Assembly (NCBI GenBank): GCA_964487215.1
Contig: CAZAPU010000050.1
Span: forward strand, 1 to 5,488
Direction: 5' to 3'
Length of the DNA stretch: 5,488 nt
DNA from: CAG-611 sp964487215
Lineage (GTDB): Bacteria > Bacillota_I > Bacilli_A > RF39 > UBA660
In this document: positions 1-5,415 of the stretch, in pieces
Position numbering within the stretch: the stretch's first letter is position 1
How the letters are laid out: each line of letters begins with the position of its first letter
Position numbers and translations under genes: made by a program
The notes under the pieces: generated by a model
The model's database searches: none
Told to the model about the DNA's origin: nothing
What the model saw: the letters and a program-made list of their open reading frames with translations, nothing else

Positions 1-46
1 GAAGGTCGGCGACGGCGCAGGGGTTCGAATCCCTTTTCCTCCGCCA
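1..46 (+). tRNA. tRNA-Ser, 3' part only (window edge)
   Basis: This is the 3' end of a tRNA: part of a long GC-rich variable arm (roughly 4-18), the T arm with the GGTTCGAAT loop region (21-33), an acceptor strand ending TCCTCCG, and an encoded CCA at 44-46. A long variable arm limits the choice to Ser, Leu or Tyr. The TTCCTCCGCCA ending is what I know from Firmicute serine tRNAs. The anticodon lies upstream of the window, so the isoacceptor cannot be read. It is the first of four tRNAs spaced 2-13 bases apart. Confidence 0.8.
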
Positions 47-59
47 AATTTTTTTATAT

Positions 60-136
<77 letters not shown>

Positions 137-138
137 AT

Positions 139-214
139 GGTTCTGTAGTGTAGTGGTTATCACGCCTGCCTGTCACGCAGGAGATCGCGGGTTCAAGTCC
201 CGTCGGAACCGCCA
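139..214 (+). tRNA. tRNA-Asp (GTC anticodon)
   Basis: A complete 76-base tRNA. The acceptor strands GGTTCTG and CGGAACC pair over seven positions (one G-T), with discriminator G and encoded CCA at 212-214. The anticodon stem CCTGC/GCAGG closes the loop CTGTCAC, which reads GTC, so it decodes the GAY aspartate codons. It begins only two bases after the initiator tRNA, so the two must be cut from one transcript. Confidence 0.96.
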
Positions 215-222
215 TTTTTTAT

Positions 223-298
<76 letters not shown>

Positions 299-312
299 TA
301 AAAAATTGATAT

Positions 313-335
313 GAACACAAATTAGTGTTCTTTTT
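313..335 (+). terminator. Intrinsic terminator of the tRNA cluster
   Basis: A six-pair hairpin, GAACAC (313-318) with GTGTTC (325-330), has a six-base loop and is followed at once by five T residues (331-335). It lies 14 bases after the CCA end of tRNA-Phe, where the tRNA transcript is expected to stop. The stem is short, so a second hairpin at 377-403 may act as backup. Confidence 0.7.
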
Positions 336-376
336 ATATAATAGATTATAAAAAGAAAATTTATTTTACAAAATGC

Positions 377-403
377 AAAGTATATTTATATATACTTTTT
401 TTT
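377..403 (+). terminator. Second hairpin with T-run before cdsA; terminator or leader element
   Basis: A perfect nine-pair inverted repeat, AAAGTATAT (377-385) with ATATACTTT (390-398), has a four-base loop and leads into further T residues (399-403). The shape fits a weak, AT-rich intrinsic terminator. It would be a second stop for the tRNA transcript, or an attenuator if a transcript for cdsA starts upstream. No riboswitch or protein-coding potential was seen in the rest of 299-441. A TTGACT hexamer (402-407) sits just after it, but no good -10 element lies at the proper distance. Confidence 0.45.
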
Positions 404-441
404 GACTTTGTATTATACTTAAATAGTAAGGATGTGAAGAA

Positions 442-1239
442 ATGAAAGTAAGAGTTATCAGTGCAATAGTGATGTTAGCAATAGTAATACCTCTTGTTAT
501 TATAGGTGAATTACCATTTAAAATATTTACAGTAGTTTTAGCAATGGCTGGTATGTATGAATTAACAAATATTAGAAAGAAAAGTGAATCAATTCCAATA
601 ATTCTTAAGATTATATCTTATATATTTGTAGGTGCTTTGGTGTATATGAGTGATGATTATGCTACTTCTTATAATATAGACTATAAAATATTTACAATAT
701 TATTTGGAACATTTTTTATTCCAATTGTTCTTATTAACAATAATGACAAATATAATATAAGTGATGCTTTATATTTAATTGGTTCAGTTTTATTCTTAGG
801 TATTGCATTTAATACATTTGTAGTAATAAGAAATGTTGATATTTATCATTTTATATATTTAGCATTAATAACAATTTTTACTGATATGTTTGCAATGTTT
901 ACAGGGAAGCTTATTGGTAAGCATAAATTATGTGAGAAAATATCACCAAATAAAACAATAGAAGGATCTATTGGTGGTTCAATAGTTGGGACTGCTATAG
1001 CAAGTTTATTTTACTTATTTATCATTGATCCAACAGCAAATGTTGTTTTAGTAGTTGCAATTACATTGTTATTAACGATAATTGGACAACTAGGAGATTT
1101 ATTTTTCTCAAGTATAAAGAGAAATTATGATGTAAAAGATTTTTCAAATCTAATTCCAGGACATGGTGGAATTTTAGATAGATTAGATAGTTTATTATTT
1201 GTTATGATAACATATATGTTATTTATGAATATTTTATAG
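442..1239 (+). CDS. cdsA: Phosphatidate cytidylyltransferase (CDP-diacylglycerol synthase)
   Basis: This integral membrane enzyme joins CTP and phosphatidic acid to give CDP-diacylglycerol and pyrophosphate, the branch point for bacterial phospholipids. The 265-residue protein is almost wholly hydrophobic with several membrane helices, which is the usual size for the family. The C-terminal family signature is complete at residues 223-249: SSIKR, then KD (232-233), IPGHGG (238-243) and LDRLD (245-249). The upstream conserved block SPNKTIEG lies at 168-175, and a conserved FTDMFA segment precedes it. The start is ATG 442, with AAGGA (428-432) nine bases upstream. The stop codon is part of the ribosome binding site of the next gene. 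In many Firmicutes cdsA follows uppS and precedes dxr; here a tRNA cluster precedes it and rseP follows directly. Identification is firm from the signature. Confidence 0.96.
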   Translation: MKVRVISAIVMLAIVIPLVIIGELPFKIFTVVLAMAGMYELTNIRKKSESIPIILKIISYIFVGALVYMSDDYATSYNIDYKIFTILFGTFFIPIVLINNNDKYNISDALYLIGSVLFLGIAFNTFVVIRNVDIYHFIYLALITIFTDMFAMFTGKLIGKHKLCEKISPNKTIEGSIGGSIVGTAIASLFYLFIIDPTANVVLVVAITLLLTIIGQLGDLFFSSIKRNYDVKDFSNLIPGHGGILDRLDSLLFVMITYMLFMNIL

Positions 1240-1248
1240 GAGGAAATT

Positions 1249-2295
1249 ATGATAATCACATTATTATTATTTATATTAATACTTGGTATAACAGTATTTG
1301 TTCATGAATTAGGACATTTTATATTTGCAAAAATTGTAGGTATTCATGTTTATGAATTTTCTTTAGGATTTGGACCTACTATAGTAAAAAAAATAGCTAA
1401 AGATAAGACTCAATATTCAATTAGAGCTATTCCATTAGGAGGATTTGTTTCACTAGCTGGTGAAGAAGTTGAAGTTGATAGAAATAAACAAAAAGGGAAG
1501 AATATCCAAGACAAAAACTTATTTCAAAGATTTTTAGTTATGTTTATGGGTGTTGGATTCAATTTTATATTTGCTTTCTTAGTTTTATTATTTATTGGCT
1601 TTATATATGGTGCTCCTAATTTAGATCCAATAATTAAAGGAGTAACTCCAAATTATCCAGCAGCTGTAGCAGGACTTGAAGAAAACGATAAAGTATTAAG
1701 CATAAATAATAAAAAAGTTACTTATATTGATGATATTTCTTTATATATAACTCTTGCTGATTTAAATAAAGATTTAGTTGTAGAAGTTGAAAAAGAAAAT
1801 GGAAAAAATGAAACTTATCAAATAGAAGCAATTAAAGAAAAAGATGAAAAAGGAGAAGAAAAATATATAATTGGTATATCTTTAGAAAAAGTACCAGAAA
1901 AAGGATTCCTTAAATCTTTTGAATATGCAATCAAACAAGAACTTGCAATGTTTAAGCAAATGTTTGCAGTATTAGGAAGTTTAATTACAGGAAAATTGTC
2001 AGTAAATCAATTAAGTGGTCCAGTAGGAATTTATAGTATTGTAGGCGATGTAAAAAGCCAAGGACTTAATGCTATTTTATATTTAATTGCATTATTAAGT
2101 ATAAATGTAGGAGTAATTAATTTAATACCTTTACCTGCATTTGATGGTGGTAGAATACTATTTGTAATTATTGAAAAAATAAAAGGTTCACCAATTAATC
2201 CAAAAGTAGAAAATACTATTCATTCAATTGGTTTTATTCTATTAATGATATTAATGATATATGTAACCTTTAACGATATAATAAAATTATTTTAA
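1249..2295 (+). CDS. rseP: RIP metalloprotease RseP (site-2 protease)
   Basis: This intramembrane zinc protease cuts membrane-bound substrates such as anti-sigma factors and remnant signal peptides; in streptococci and enterococci the orthologue Eep also processes peptide pheromones. The 348-residue protein shows the full family layout. The zinc site HELGH lies at 19-23 in the first membrane helix. A second helix at about 93-116 carries the conserved MGVGFN stretch (100-105). A single PDZ domain lies at about 125-205 (GVTPNYPAAVAGL and the following strands). The third zinc ligand motif, NLIPLPAFDGG, is at 291-301 with Asp299, and a last helix is near 327-343. The ribosome binding site AGGAGG (1238-1243) overlaps the cdsA stop codon, and the gap is nine bases, so the two genes are translationally coupled. 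A terminator follows the gene. One PDZ domain is the normal Gram-positive form. Confidence 0.96.
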   Translation: MIITLLLFILILGITVFVHELGHFIFAKIVGIHVYEFSLGFGPTIVKKIAKDKTQYSIRAIPLGGFVSLAGEEVEVDRNKQKGKNIQDKNLFQRFLVMFMGVGFNFIFAFLVLLFIGFIYGAPNLDPIIKGVTPNYPAAVAGLEENDKVLSINNKKVTYIDDISLYITLADLNKDLVVEVEKENGKNETYQIEAIKEKDEKGEEKYIIGISLEKVPEKGFLKSFEYAIKQELAMFKQMFAVLGSLITGKLSVNQLSGPVGIYSIVGDVKSQGLNAILYLIALLSINVGVINLIPLPAFDGGRILFVIIEKIKGSPINPKVENTIHSIGFILLMILMIYVTFNDIIKLF

Positions 2296-2303
2296 AAAAA
2301 ATT

Positions 2304-2325
2304 AAAAGACTAAGGTCTTTTTTTT
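2304..2325 (+). terminator. Intrinsic terminator after rseP
   Basis: The stem AAAAGAC (2304-2310) pairs with GTCTTTT (2315-2321) around the loop TAAG, followed by a T-run to 2325. It starts nine bases after the rseP stop codon and separates the housekeeping pair from the bacteriocin-type locus. The A-rich stretch before the stem would also let it work from the other strand. Confidence 0.85.
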
Positions 2326-2360
2326 ATTTCTTCTAATATTTATAATTGGAAGGAGAAAAT

Positions 2361-4403
2361 ATGAGAAAAAATAATTATGATTATGTTTTGCAGGAAAATA
2401 TGTTTGATTGTGGAGTAGCAGCTTTGAAAACAATTTTTTTACAATATGGTAAAAGAATAAAAACAGAAGATATTGTAACCAAAAAAATTAATCAAGGATT
2501 AACAGCACTTGAACTAATAAATGCTAGTAAAAAATTAGGAATAGATGCAAAAGGGGTAAAATCTGATATAGATAATTTTGATTTTAATTATCTTCCTTGT
2601 ATAGCACATACAATAAAGGATAAAAACTTTTATCATTATATTGTTATTTTAGAACAAAAGAAAAATAAGAAAAGTTTTGTTGTTATGGATCCAGCAACAG
2701 GAATAGAAGAAATAACAAATGAAGAATTAAAAGAAATAAGTACTAATATTTTTATAATATTTAATAGTAAAAAATTAAAGAAAGAACAAGATAAAAGGTT
2801 TAAAAATTTAATATTTAATATTCTATTAAAAAATAAAAAAACTGTTATTTATACTTTGTTATTATCGTTATTTATTATTGTATTATCATTGGTTTTTAAT
2901 TATTTTGTAACAATTATACTAAAATATAATTTTAATTATAAATACATTTTAATTATTTCACTTCTATTTTTATTTATATCAATTTTAAAGAATTTAATTG
3001 ATTTTATTAGAGAAAAAATAATAATAAAATTAAATTCAAATATTGATAAAGAAATAAATAAAACTGTAATTAATCATATTCTAAATCTTCCATATCAGTA
3101 TTATTGTAATAAATCAGTAGGAGAATCAATTATATTAATGAATGACATAGAAATTGTAAAAAATATAATTACGAAAATATTTATTATATTTTTAATTGAT
3201 TTTTCAATAATATTATTTATTTTAGTATTTATAACTTTTTATAGTTGGTATTATTTATTAATTTTTATTATATTTATTTTACTTACAACAATAGTATCTT
3301 TAAATTATCAAAATATTTTTAATGAACAATTCATTAAATCTAAAAAAAATAAGATAGGTTATAACTCTTACTTAATAGAAATTTTTAATTCTTATAATTC
3401 TATAAAAAACTTAAAATTAGAAAATAAAGTGATTAAAAAGACTGAAAATAAATATAAGGAGGTTATAGAAAGCGAGCAAAAGTATAATAAAAACAATAAT
3501 ATTTATAAATATATTAATAATAATATAGTAGAAATATTTTTTGTTATATTTATATTTATAGTAGCTTGCATAAGTTTAAAATCAAATAATTATTTTAATA
3601 TAGTTTTATTTAGTAGTTTATTCTATTTATTCATAGGATTTTTAAATAATATTAATGAAAGTATTGTGACATTTGCAGTATATAAGTCATCAATAAATAA
3701 ATTATTAGATACAATAGAATTAAAAAAAGAAAAACAAAATATTAAAAATATTTCTTTTAATAAAATTATATTTGAGAACATTAGTTTTAAATATGATGAT
3801 AAAGAAATATTAAATAATATTAGTTTTGAGATAAATAAAAAAGACAAGATTTTATTATATGGTGATTCAGGAAGTGGAAAGACAACTATAGTAAAATTAC
3901 TATTAAAATATATAAAATATAATAAAGGTTCTATATTTTTTGATAATTTAAATCAAAAATATTTAGAAAGTAGTAGGATTAGAAACAGTATTAGTTATAT
4001 TTCTCAGGAAGAAACTTTATTTAATGATACAATTTATAATAATTTAAAGATAGTAAATGATAATAAAAAAGAGATAAAGAAAGTAATGGATTTATGTATG
4101 ATAGATATAAATCAAAAATATGTTCTAGAAGAAAATGGTTCTAATATAAGTGGGGGAGAAAGAAAGAAAATTTTAATTGCTAGAGGATTACTAAGAAATA
4201 GTAATTTAATAATATTTGATGAAAGTTTTAATGAAATAGATGATAATACTGAAAGAATAATATTGCAAAATATTATGAATAATTATAAAGATTTAACAAT
4301 AATAATGATTACACATCAAAGAAACAATATGTTTTTATTTAACAGATGTTTTGAATTAAAAAATAAAAAAATAAAGGAGGAAAAAAATGAAGAATTTAAG
4401 TAA
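2361..4403 (+). CDS. Peptidase-containing ABC transporter (C39 bacteriocin processing and export)
   Basis: This 680-residue membrane protein is predicted to cut double-glycine leaders and export the mature peptides using ATP. The N-terminal C39 peptidase (1-140) has the expected residues: Gln11, catalytic Cys17 in MFDCGVA, His92 and Asp110 in MDPATG. Six membrane helices lie at about 161-183, 195-215, 273-294, 297-315, 389-407 and 415-433. The ATPase domain has Walker A GDSGSGKTT (501-509), the Q-loop Gln549, signature SGGER (597-601), Walker B IIFDE with Asp620-Glu621, and the H-loop His652. All active-site motifs are intact. The start chosen is ATG 2361, five bases after GGAAGGAG (2348-2355); an in-frame TTG at 2346 overlaps that site and is unlikely. 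The 3' end contains the ribosome binding site and first 17 bases of the first peptide gene, whose leader is its probable substrate. Base composition is extremely AT-rich. No dedicated promoter was found. Confidence 0.95.
   Translation: MRKNNYDYVLQENMFDCGVAALKTIFLQYGKRIKTEDIVTKKINQGLTALELINASKKLGIDAKGVKSDIDNFDFNYLPCIAHTIKDKNFYHYIVILEQKKNKKSFVVMDPATGIEEITNEELKEISTNIFIIFNSKKLKKEQDKRFKNLIFNILLKNKKTVIYTLLLSLFIIVLSLVFNYFVTIILKYNFNYKYILIISLLFLFISILKNLIDFIREKIIIKLNSNIDKEINKTVINHILNLPYQYYCNKSVGESIILMNDIEIVKNIITKIFIIFLIDFSIILFILVFITFYSWYYLLIFIIFILLTTIVSLNYQNIFNEQFIKSKKNKIGYNSYLIEIFNSYNSIKNLKLENKVIKKTENKYKEVIESEQKYNKNNNIYKYINNNIVEIFFVIFIFIVACISLKSNNYFNIVLFSSLFYLFIGFLNNINESIVTFAVYKSSINKLLDTIELKKEKQNIKNISFNKIIFENISFKYDDKEILNNISFEINKKDKILLYGDSGSGKTTIVKLLLKYIKYNKGSIFFDNLNQKYLESSRIRNSISYISQEETLFNDTIYNNLKIVNDNKKEIKKVMDLCMIDINQKYVLEENGSNISGGERKKILIARGLLRNSNLIIFDESFNEIDDNTERIILQNIMNNYKDLTIIMITHQRNNMFLFNRCFELKNKKIKEEKNEEFK
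4373..4380 (+). promoter_or_regulatory. Ribosome binding site for peptide 1, inside the transporter gene
   Basis: AAAGGAGG lies six bases before ATG 4387 and is the best ribosome binding site in the peptide block. It sits within the last codons of the transporter, so it fixes the start of the first peptide gene. It would let that gene be translated at high level independently of the transporter. Confidence 0.85.
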
Positions 4404-4524
4404 AAAAGAATTAAATAATATAGTAGGTGGTATTTCAGCTTGGGGTATAATTGGTATAATAGCAGGTGCAATCTTTGGTATAGGAGTATTTGATGGGTTA
4501 ATTAGGCCATTAAAGTGTAACTAA
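4387..4524 (+). CDS. Double-glycine leader peptide 1 (putative class IIb bacteriocin subunit)
   Basis: A 45-residue precursor. Residues 1-15 match the classic leader consensus LSxxELxxIxGG exactly (L4 S5 E8 L9 I12 G14 G15), so cleavage after Gly15 by the adjacent C39 transporter is expected. This gives a 30-residue mature peptide that begins ISAWG, is hydrophobic in the middle and ends RPLKCN. The mature part has overlapping GxxxG spacings (G23, G27, G31, and separately G33, G37). In two-peptide class IIb bacteriocins such motifs hold two helices together in the target membrane. Net charge is about +1, and there is one cysteine, second from the end (Cys44). The gene overlaps the transporter by 17 bases in another frame and shares one base with the next gene (TAATG). 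I do not recognise a named homologue, and activity against other bacteria is inferred. A signalling peptide is the main alternative. Confidence 0.87.
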   Translation: MKNLSKKELNNIVGGISAWGIIGIIAGAIFGIGVFDGLIRPLKCN

Positions 4525-4694
4525 TGAAAGAGATAAATAAGAAAGAATTAAGCAAAATAGTAGGAGGAATAAATATCACTGGTGCCATTATAAGTACATT
4601 TGTCAAAGCTATTGAAATAGCATTAGAAGTAGGAAGAAGTTTTGGAACATCTATCAGAAGAGTTACTGGTAAAGGAATATGTTCAATAAAATAA
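4524..4694 (+). CDS. Double-glycine leader peptide 2 (putative class IIb bacteriocin subunit)
   Basis: A 56-residue precursor whose leader (1-15) is nearly the same as that of peptide 1: K6 K7 E8 L9 and I12 V13 G14 G15 are identical. Cleavage after Gly15 would leave a 41-residue mature peptide beginning INITG. It has an amphipathic middle (about 22-36), a GRSFG motif of GxxxG type (37-41), a basic tail with RR at 45-46, net charge about +4, and one cysteine at 53. A helical hydrophobic part, a GxxxG motif and a basic C-terminus are typical of class IIb subunits. No good ribosome binding site precedes the ATG. The start overlaps the stop of peptide 1 as TAATG, which points to re-initiation and matched expression of both peptides. 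Its residues 27-53 align without gaps to the product of the next gene. No named homologue is recognised. Confidence 0.86.
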   Translation: MKEINKKELSKIVGGINITGAIISTFVKAIEIALEVGRSFGTSIRRVTGKGICSIK

Positions 4695-4846
4695 AAAATC
4701 ATTTAAATAAAAATAGAATTATTAAAATTATAATAATAATTATAATGATTCCTATATTAGTTTATATTGCTAATATATTGTTTAAAGGAGGAATAAATTT
4801 CGGGACTTTTATAAGAAAATTAATTGAATTGACAAGTTGTAAATAG
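4679..4846 (+). CDS. Small membrane peptide; putative immunity protein or third peptide related to peptide 2
   Basis: A 55-residue product. Residues 1-13 are basic (K4 K6 K11 R13), and about 14-35 form one strongly hydrophobic segment with a run of isoleucines. Residues 36-55 form a tail with KGGINFGTFIR and Cys54. The basic N-terminus predicts that the tail faces outward. There is no double-glycine leader of the normal kind, although GG-IN (37-40) repeats the cleavage context of peptide 2. Residues 28-54 align without gaps to residues 27-53 of peptide 2, with nine identities including G, FGT, IR and the cysteine. The ATG overlaps peptide 2 by 16 bases; AAAGGA (4671-4676) is only two bases from it, so coupling to peptide 2 is likely. 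Small membrane proteins in this position are often immunity proteins; a Sec-released peptide or a membrane-held mimic are alternatives. Function is unproven. Confidence 0.7.
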   Translation: MFNKIKNHLNKNRIIKIIIIIIMIPILVYIANILFKGGINFGTFIRKLIELTSCK

Positions 4847-4855
4847 TGATTTTAT

Positions 4856-4884
4856 TTGACAAAATGTGAGATTTGTGTTATAAT
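4856..4884 (+). promoter_or_regulatory. Consensus sigma-A promoter with extended -10
   Basis: TTGACA (4856-4861) and TATAAT (4879-4884) are both perfect consensus and are separated by exactly 17 bases. A TGT triplet directly before the -10 adds the extended -10 element. Transcription should begin near 4891, giving a leader of about 40 bases for the gene at 4932. It starts ten bases after the third peptide gene, so the downstream gene has its own strong transcription and is not simply the tail of the bacteriocin operon. Confidence 0.88.
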
Positions 4885-4931
4885 TTAAGACACTTATTAA
4901 AGATTACCAAAATACTAAGGGGGTAGGTAGT

Positions 4932-5366
4932 ATGGATAATAAGAAGATAGGTTATCATTTTGAATATGTAAATGAAAATGACTTTAGAAAAAAAGAGAGA
5001 TCAGTTAGAAAATACAATATGTTAGCTTACAAAAAACTAACTTTTGATTACTATCCATCTATTAGAGAAGGAAATTTTCTAGGTAAATTAATTGAAACTT
5101 CAAAAAAAGATAATACAAAAACTTATGAATTAAAATTGCCAACAGATACATTGTTTTCAAAAGTGCATGGTGATGTAACATTACATTATACAGTATATGA
5201 AGACAGTAATGTAGTTTTATTAACTAATATTACACCTGAAGGCATTTTAGAAGAAGGACATCGTAGTGAATTAGGAACATATAAAGGGGTTATGATTTCA
5301 AAAACAAATCAAGAAAAAGATATGTTCAAAGTAAATCTTCTTAATGCATTGAACCAAAAACATTAA
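4932..5366 (+). CDS. Hypothetical protein, 144 residues, soluble
   Basis: I do not recognise this family. The protein is hydrophilic, charged and lysine-rich, with no membrane segment, no signal peptide and no cysteine or tryptophan, so it is probably cytoplasmic. The N-terminal 35 residues are highly charged (RKKERSVRK). The middle and C-terminal parts alternate short beta-type stretches (LHYTVYE, VVLLTNITP) with turns, suggesting a small beta-rich fold. The size is like that of the DUF1934/YwiB beta-barrel proteins, but I see no convincing shared motif. The start is ATG 4932, eight bases after AAGGGGG (4917-4923). The gene has its own consensus promoter and strong terminators, so it is a single-gene unit. 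Base composition is closer to cdsA than to the peptide locus, consistent with a core gene. No link to the bacteriocin genes is implied. Confidence 0.85.
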   Translation: MDNKKIGYHFEYVNENDFRKKERSVRKYNMLAYKKLTFDYYPSIREGNFLGKLIETSKKDNTKTYELKLPTDTLFSKVHGDVTLHYTVYEDSNVVLLTNITPEGILEEGHRSELGTYKGVMISKTNQEKDMFKVNLLNALNQKH

Positions 5367-5383
5367 TTTTTGGTTCTTTTTTT
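5351..5383 (+). terminator. Strong intrinsic terminator overlapping the end of the hypothetical gene
   Basis: A perfect ten-pair stem, GAACCAAAAA (5351-5360) with TTTTTGGTTC (5367-5376), has a six-base loop and is followed by seven T residues (5377-5383). The left arm codes for the last residues of the protein, and the TAA stop codon (5364-5366) lies in the loop. Confidence 0.9.
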
Positions 5384-5386
5384 AAT

Positions 5387-5415
5387 AAAAATCAATAAAA
5401 TATATTGATTTTTTT
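5387..5415 (+). terminator. Second tandem hairpin, possible terminator
   Basis: A perfect 11-base inverted repeat, AAAAATCAATA (5387-5397) with TATTGATTTTT (5401-5411), has a tight AAA loop and extra T residues to 5415. It lies four bases after the first terminator. With A-tracts on one side and T-tracts on the other it could act in both directions, insulating the tRNA gene that follows. The stem is AT-only apart from one C-G pair, so it is weaker than the first. Confidence 0.6.

Larger units (their letters stand above)
2326..4846 (+). other. Bacteriocin-type peptide export locus (four overlapping genes)
   Basis: This block holds a peptidase-containing ABC transporter followed by three small peptide genes, each overlapping the one before it, all on one strand. 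Hand counts of single 60-base lines gave 4-10 G+C in the transporter against 17-20 in cdsA, so the block is clearly more AT-rich than its neighbour. It sits between the rseP terminator and the promoter of an unrelated gene, like an inserted accessory cassette. I saw no regulator, no HlyD-type accessory protein, no modification enzyme and no terminator of its own. Calling it a class IIb bacteriocin locus is inference from leader and GxxxG motifs. Confidence 0.75.

Noticed and set aside
402..429. TTGACT as a -35 element for cdsA
   Set aside because: The hexamer is close to consensus, but 16-18 bases downstream there is only TAGTAA; the better TATACT at 414-419 is only six bases away. I could not support a promoter here.
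2346..2360. Upstream TTG start giving five extra residues to the transporter
   Set aside because: The TTG precedes and overlaps the GGAAGGAG ribosome binding site, which is properly placed for ATG 2361; C39 transporters usually begin shortly before the Q-x5-C motif, as with the ATG.
3623..3847. Reverse-strand open frame of 74 codons
   Set aside because: It lies wholly inside the transporter gene, opposite its linker and ATPase start, has no ribosome binding site or known motif, and is explained as a shadow of AT-rich coding sequence.
4502..4702. Reverse-strand open frame of 66 codons
   Set aside because: It is antisense to peptide 2, which has a double-glycine leader and fits the operon; the reverse frame shows no motif and would be the only gene on that strand.
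4784..4792. Strong AAAGGAGG site inside the third peptide gene as the start of another gene
   Set aside because: No ATG, GTG or TTG lies at a suitable distance after it in any frame that stays open. The bases encode Lys-Gly-Gly of the third product, so the match is probably fortuitous.
442..5366. Mycoplasma-type code with UGA as tryptophan
   Set aside because: No gene here stops at TGA, but the sample is small and AT-rich. Tryptophan is encoded by TGG in the transporter and in peptide 1, and all genes have normal length with no in-frame TGA.
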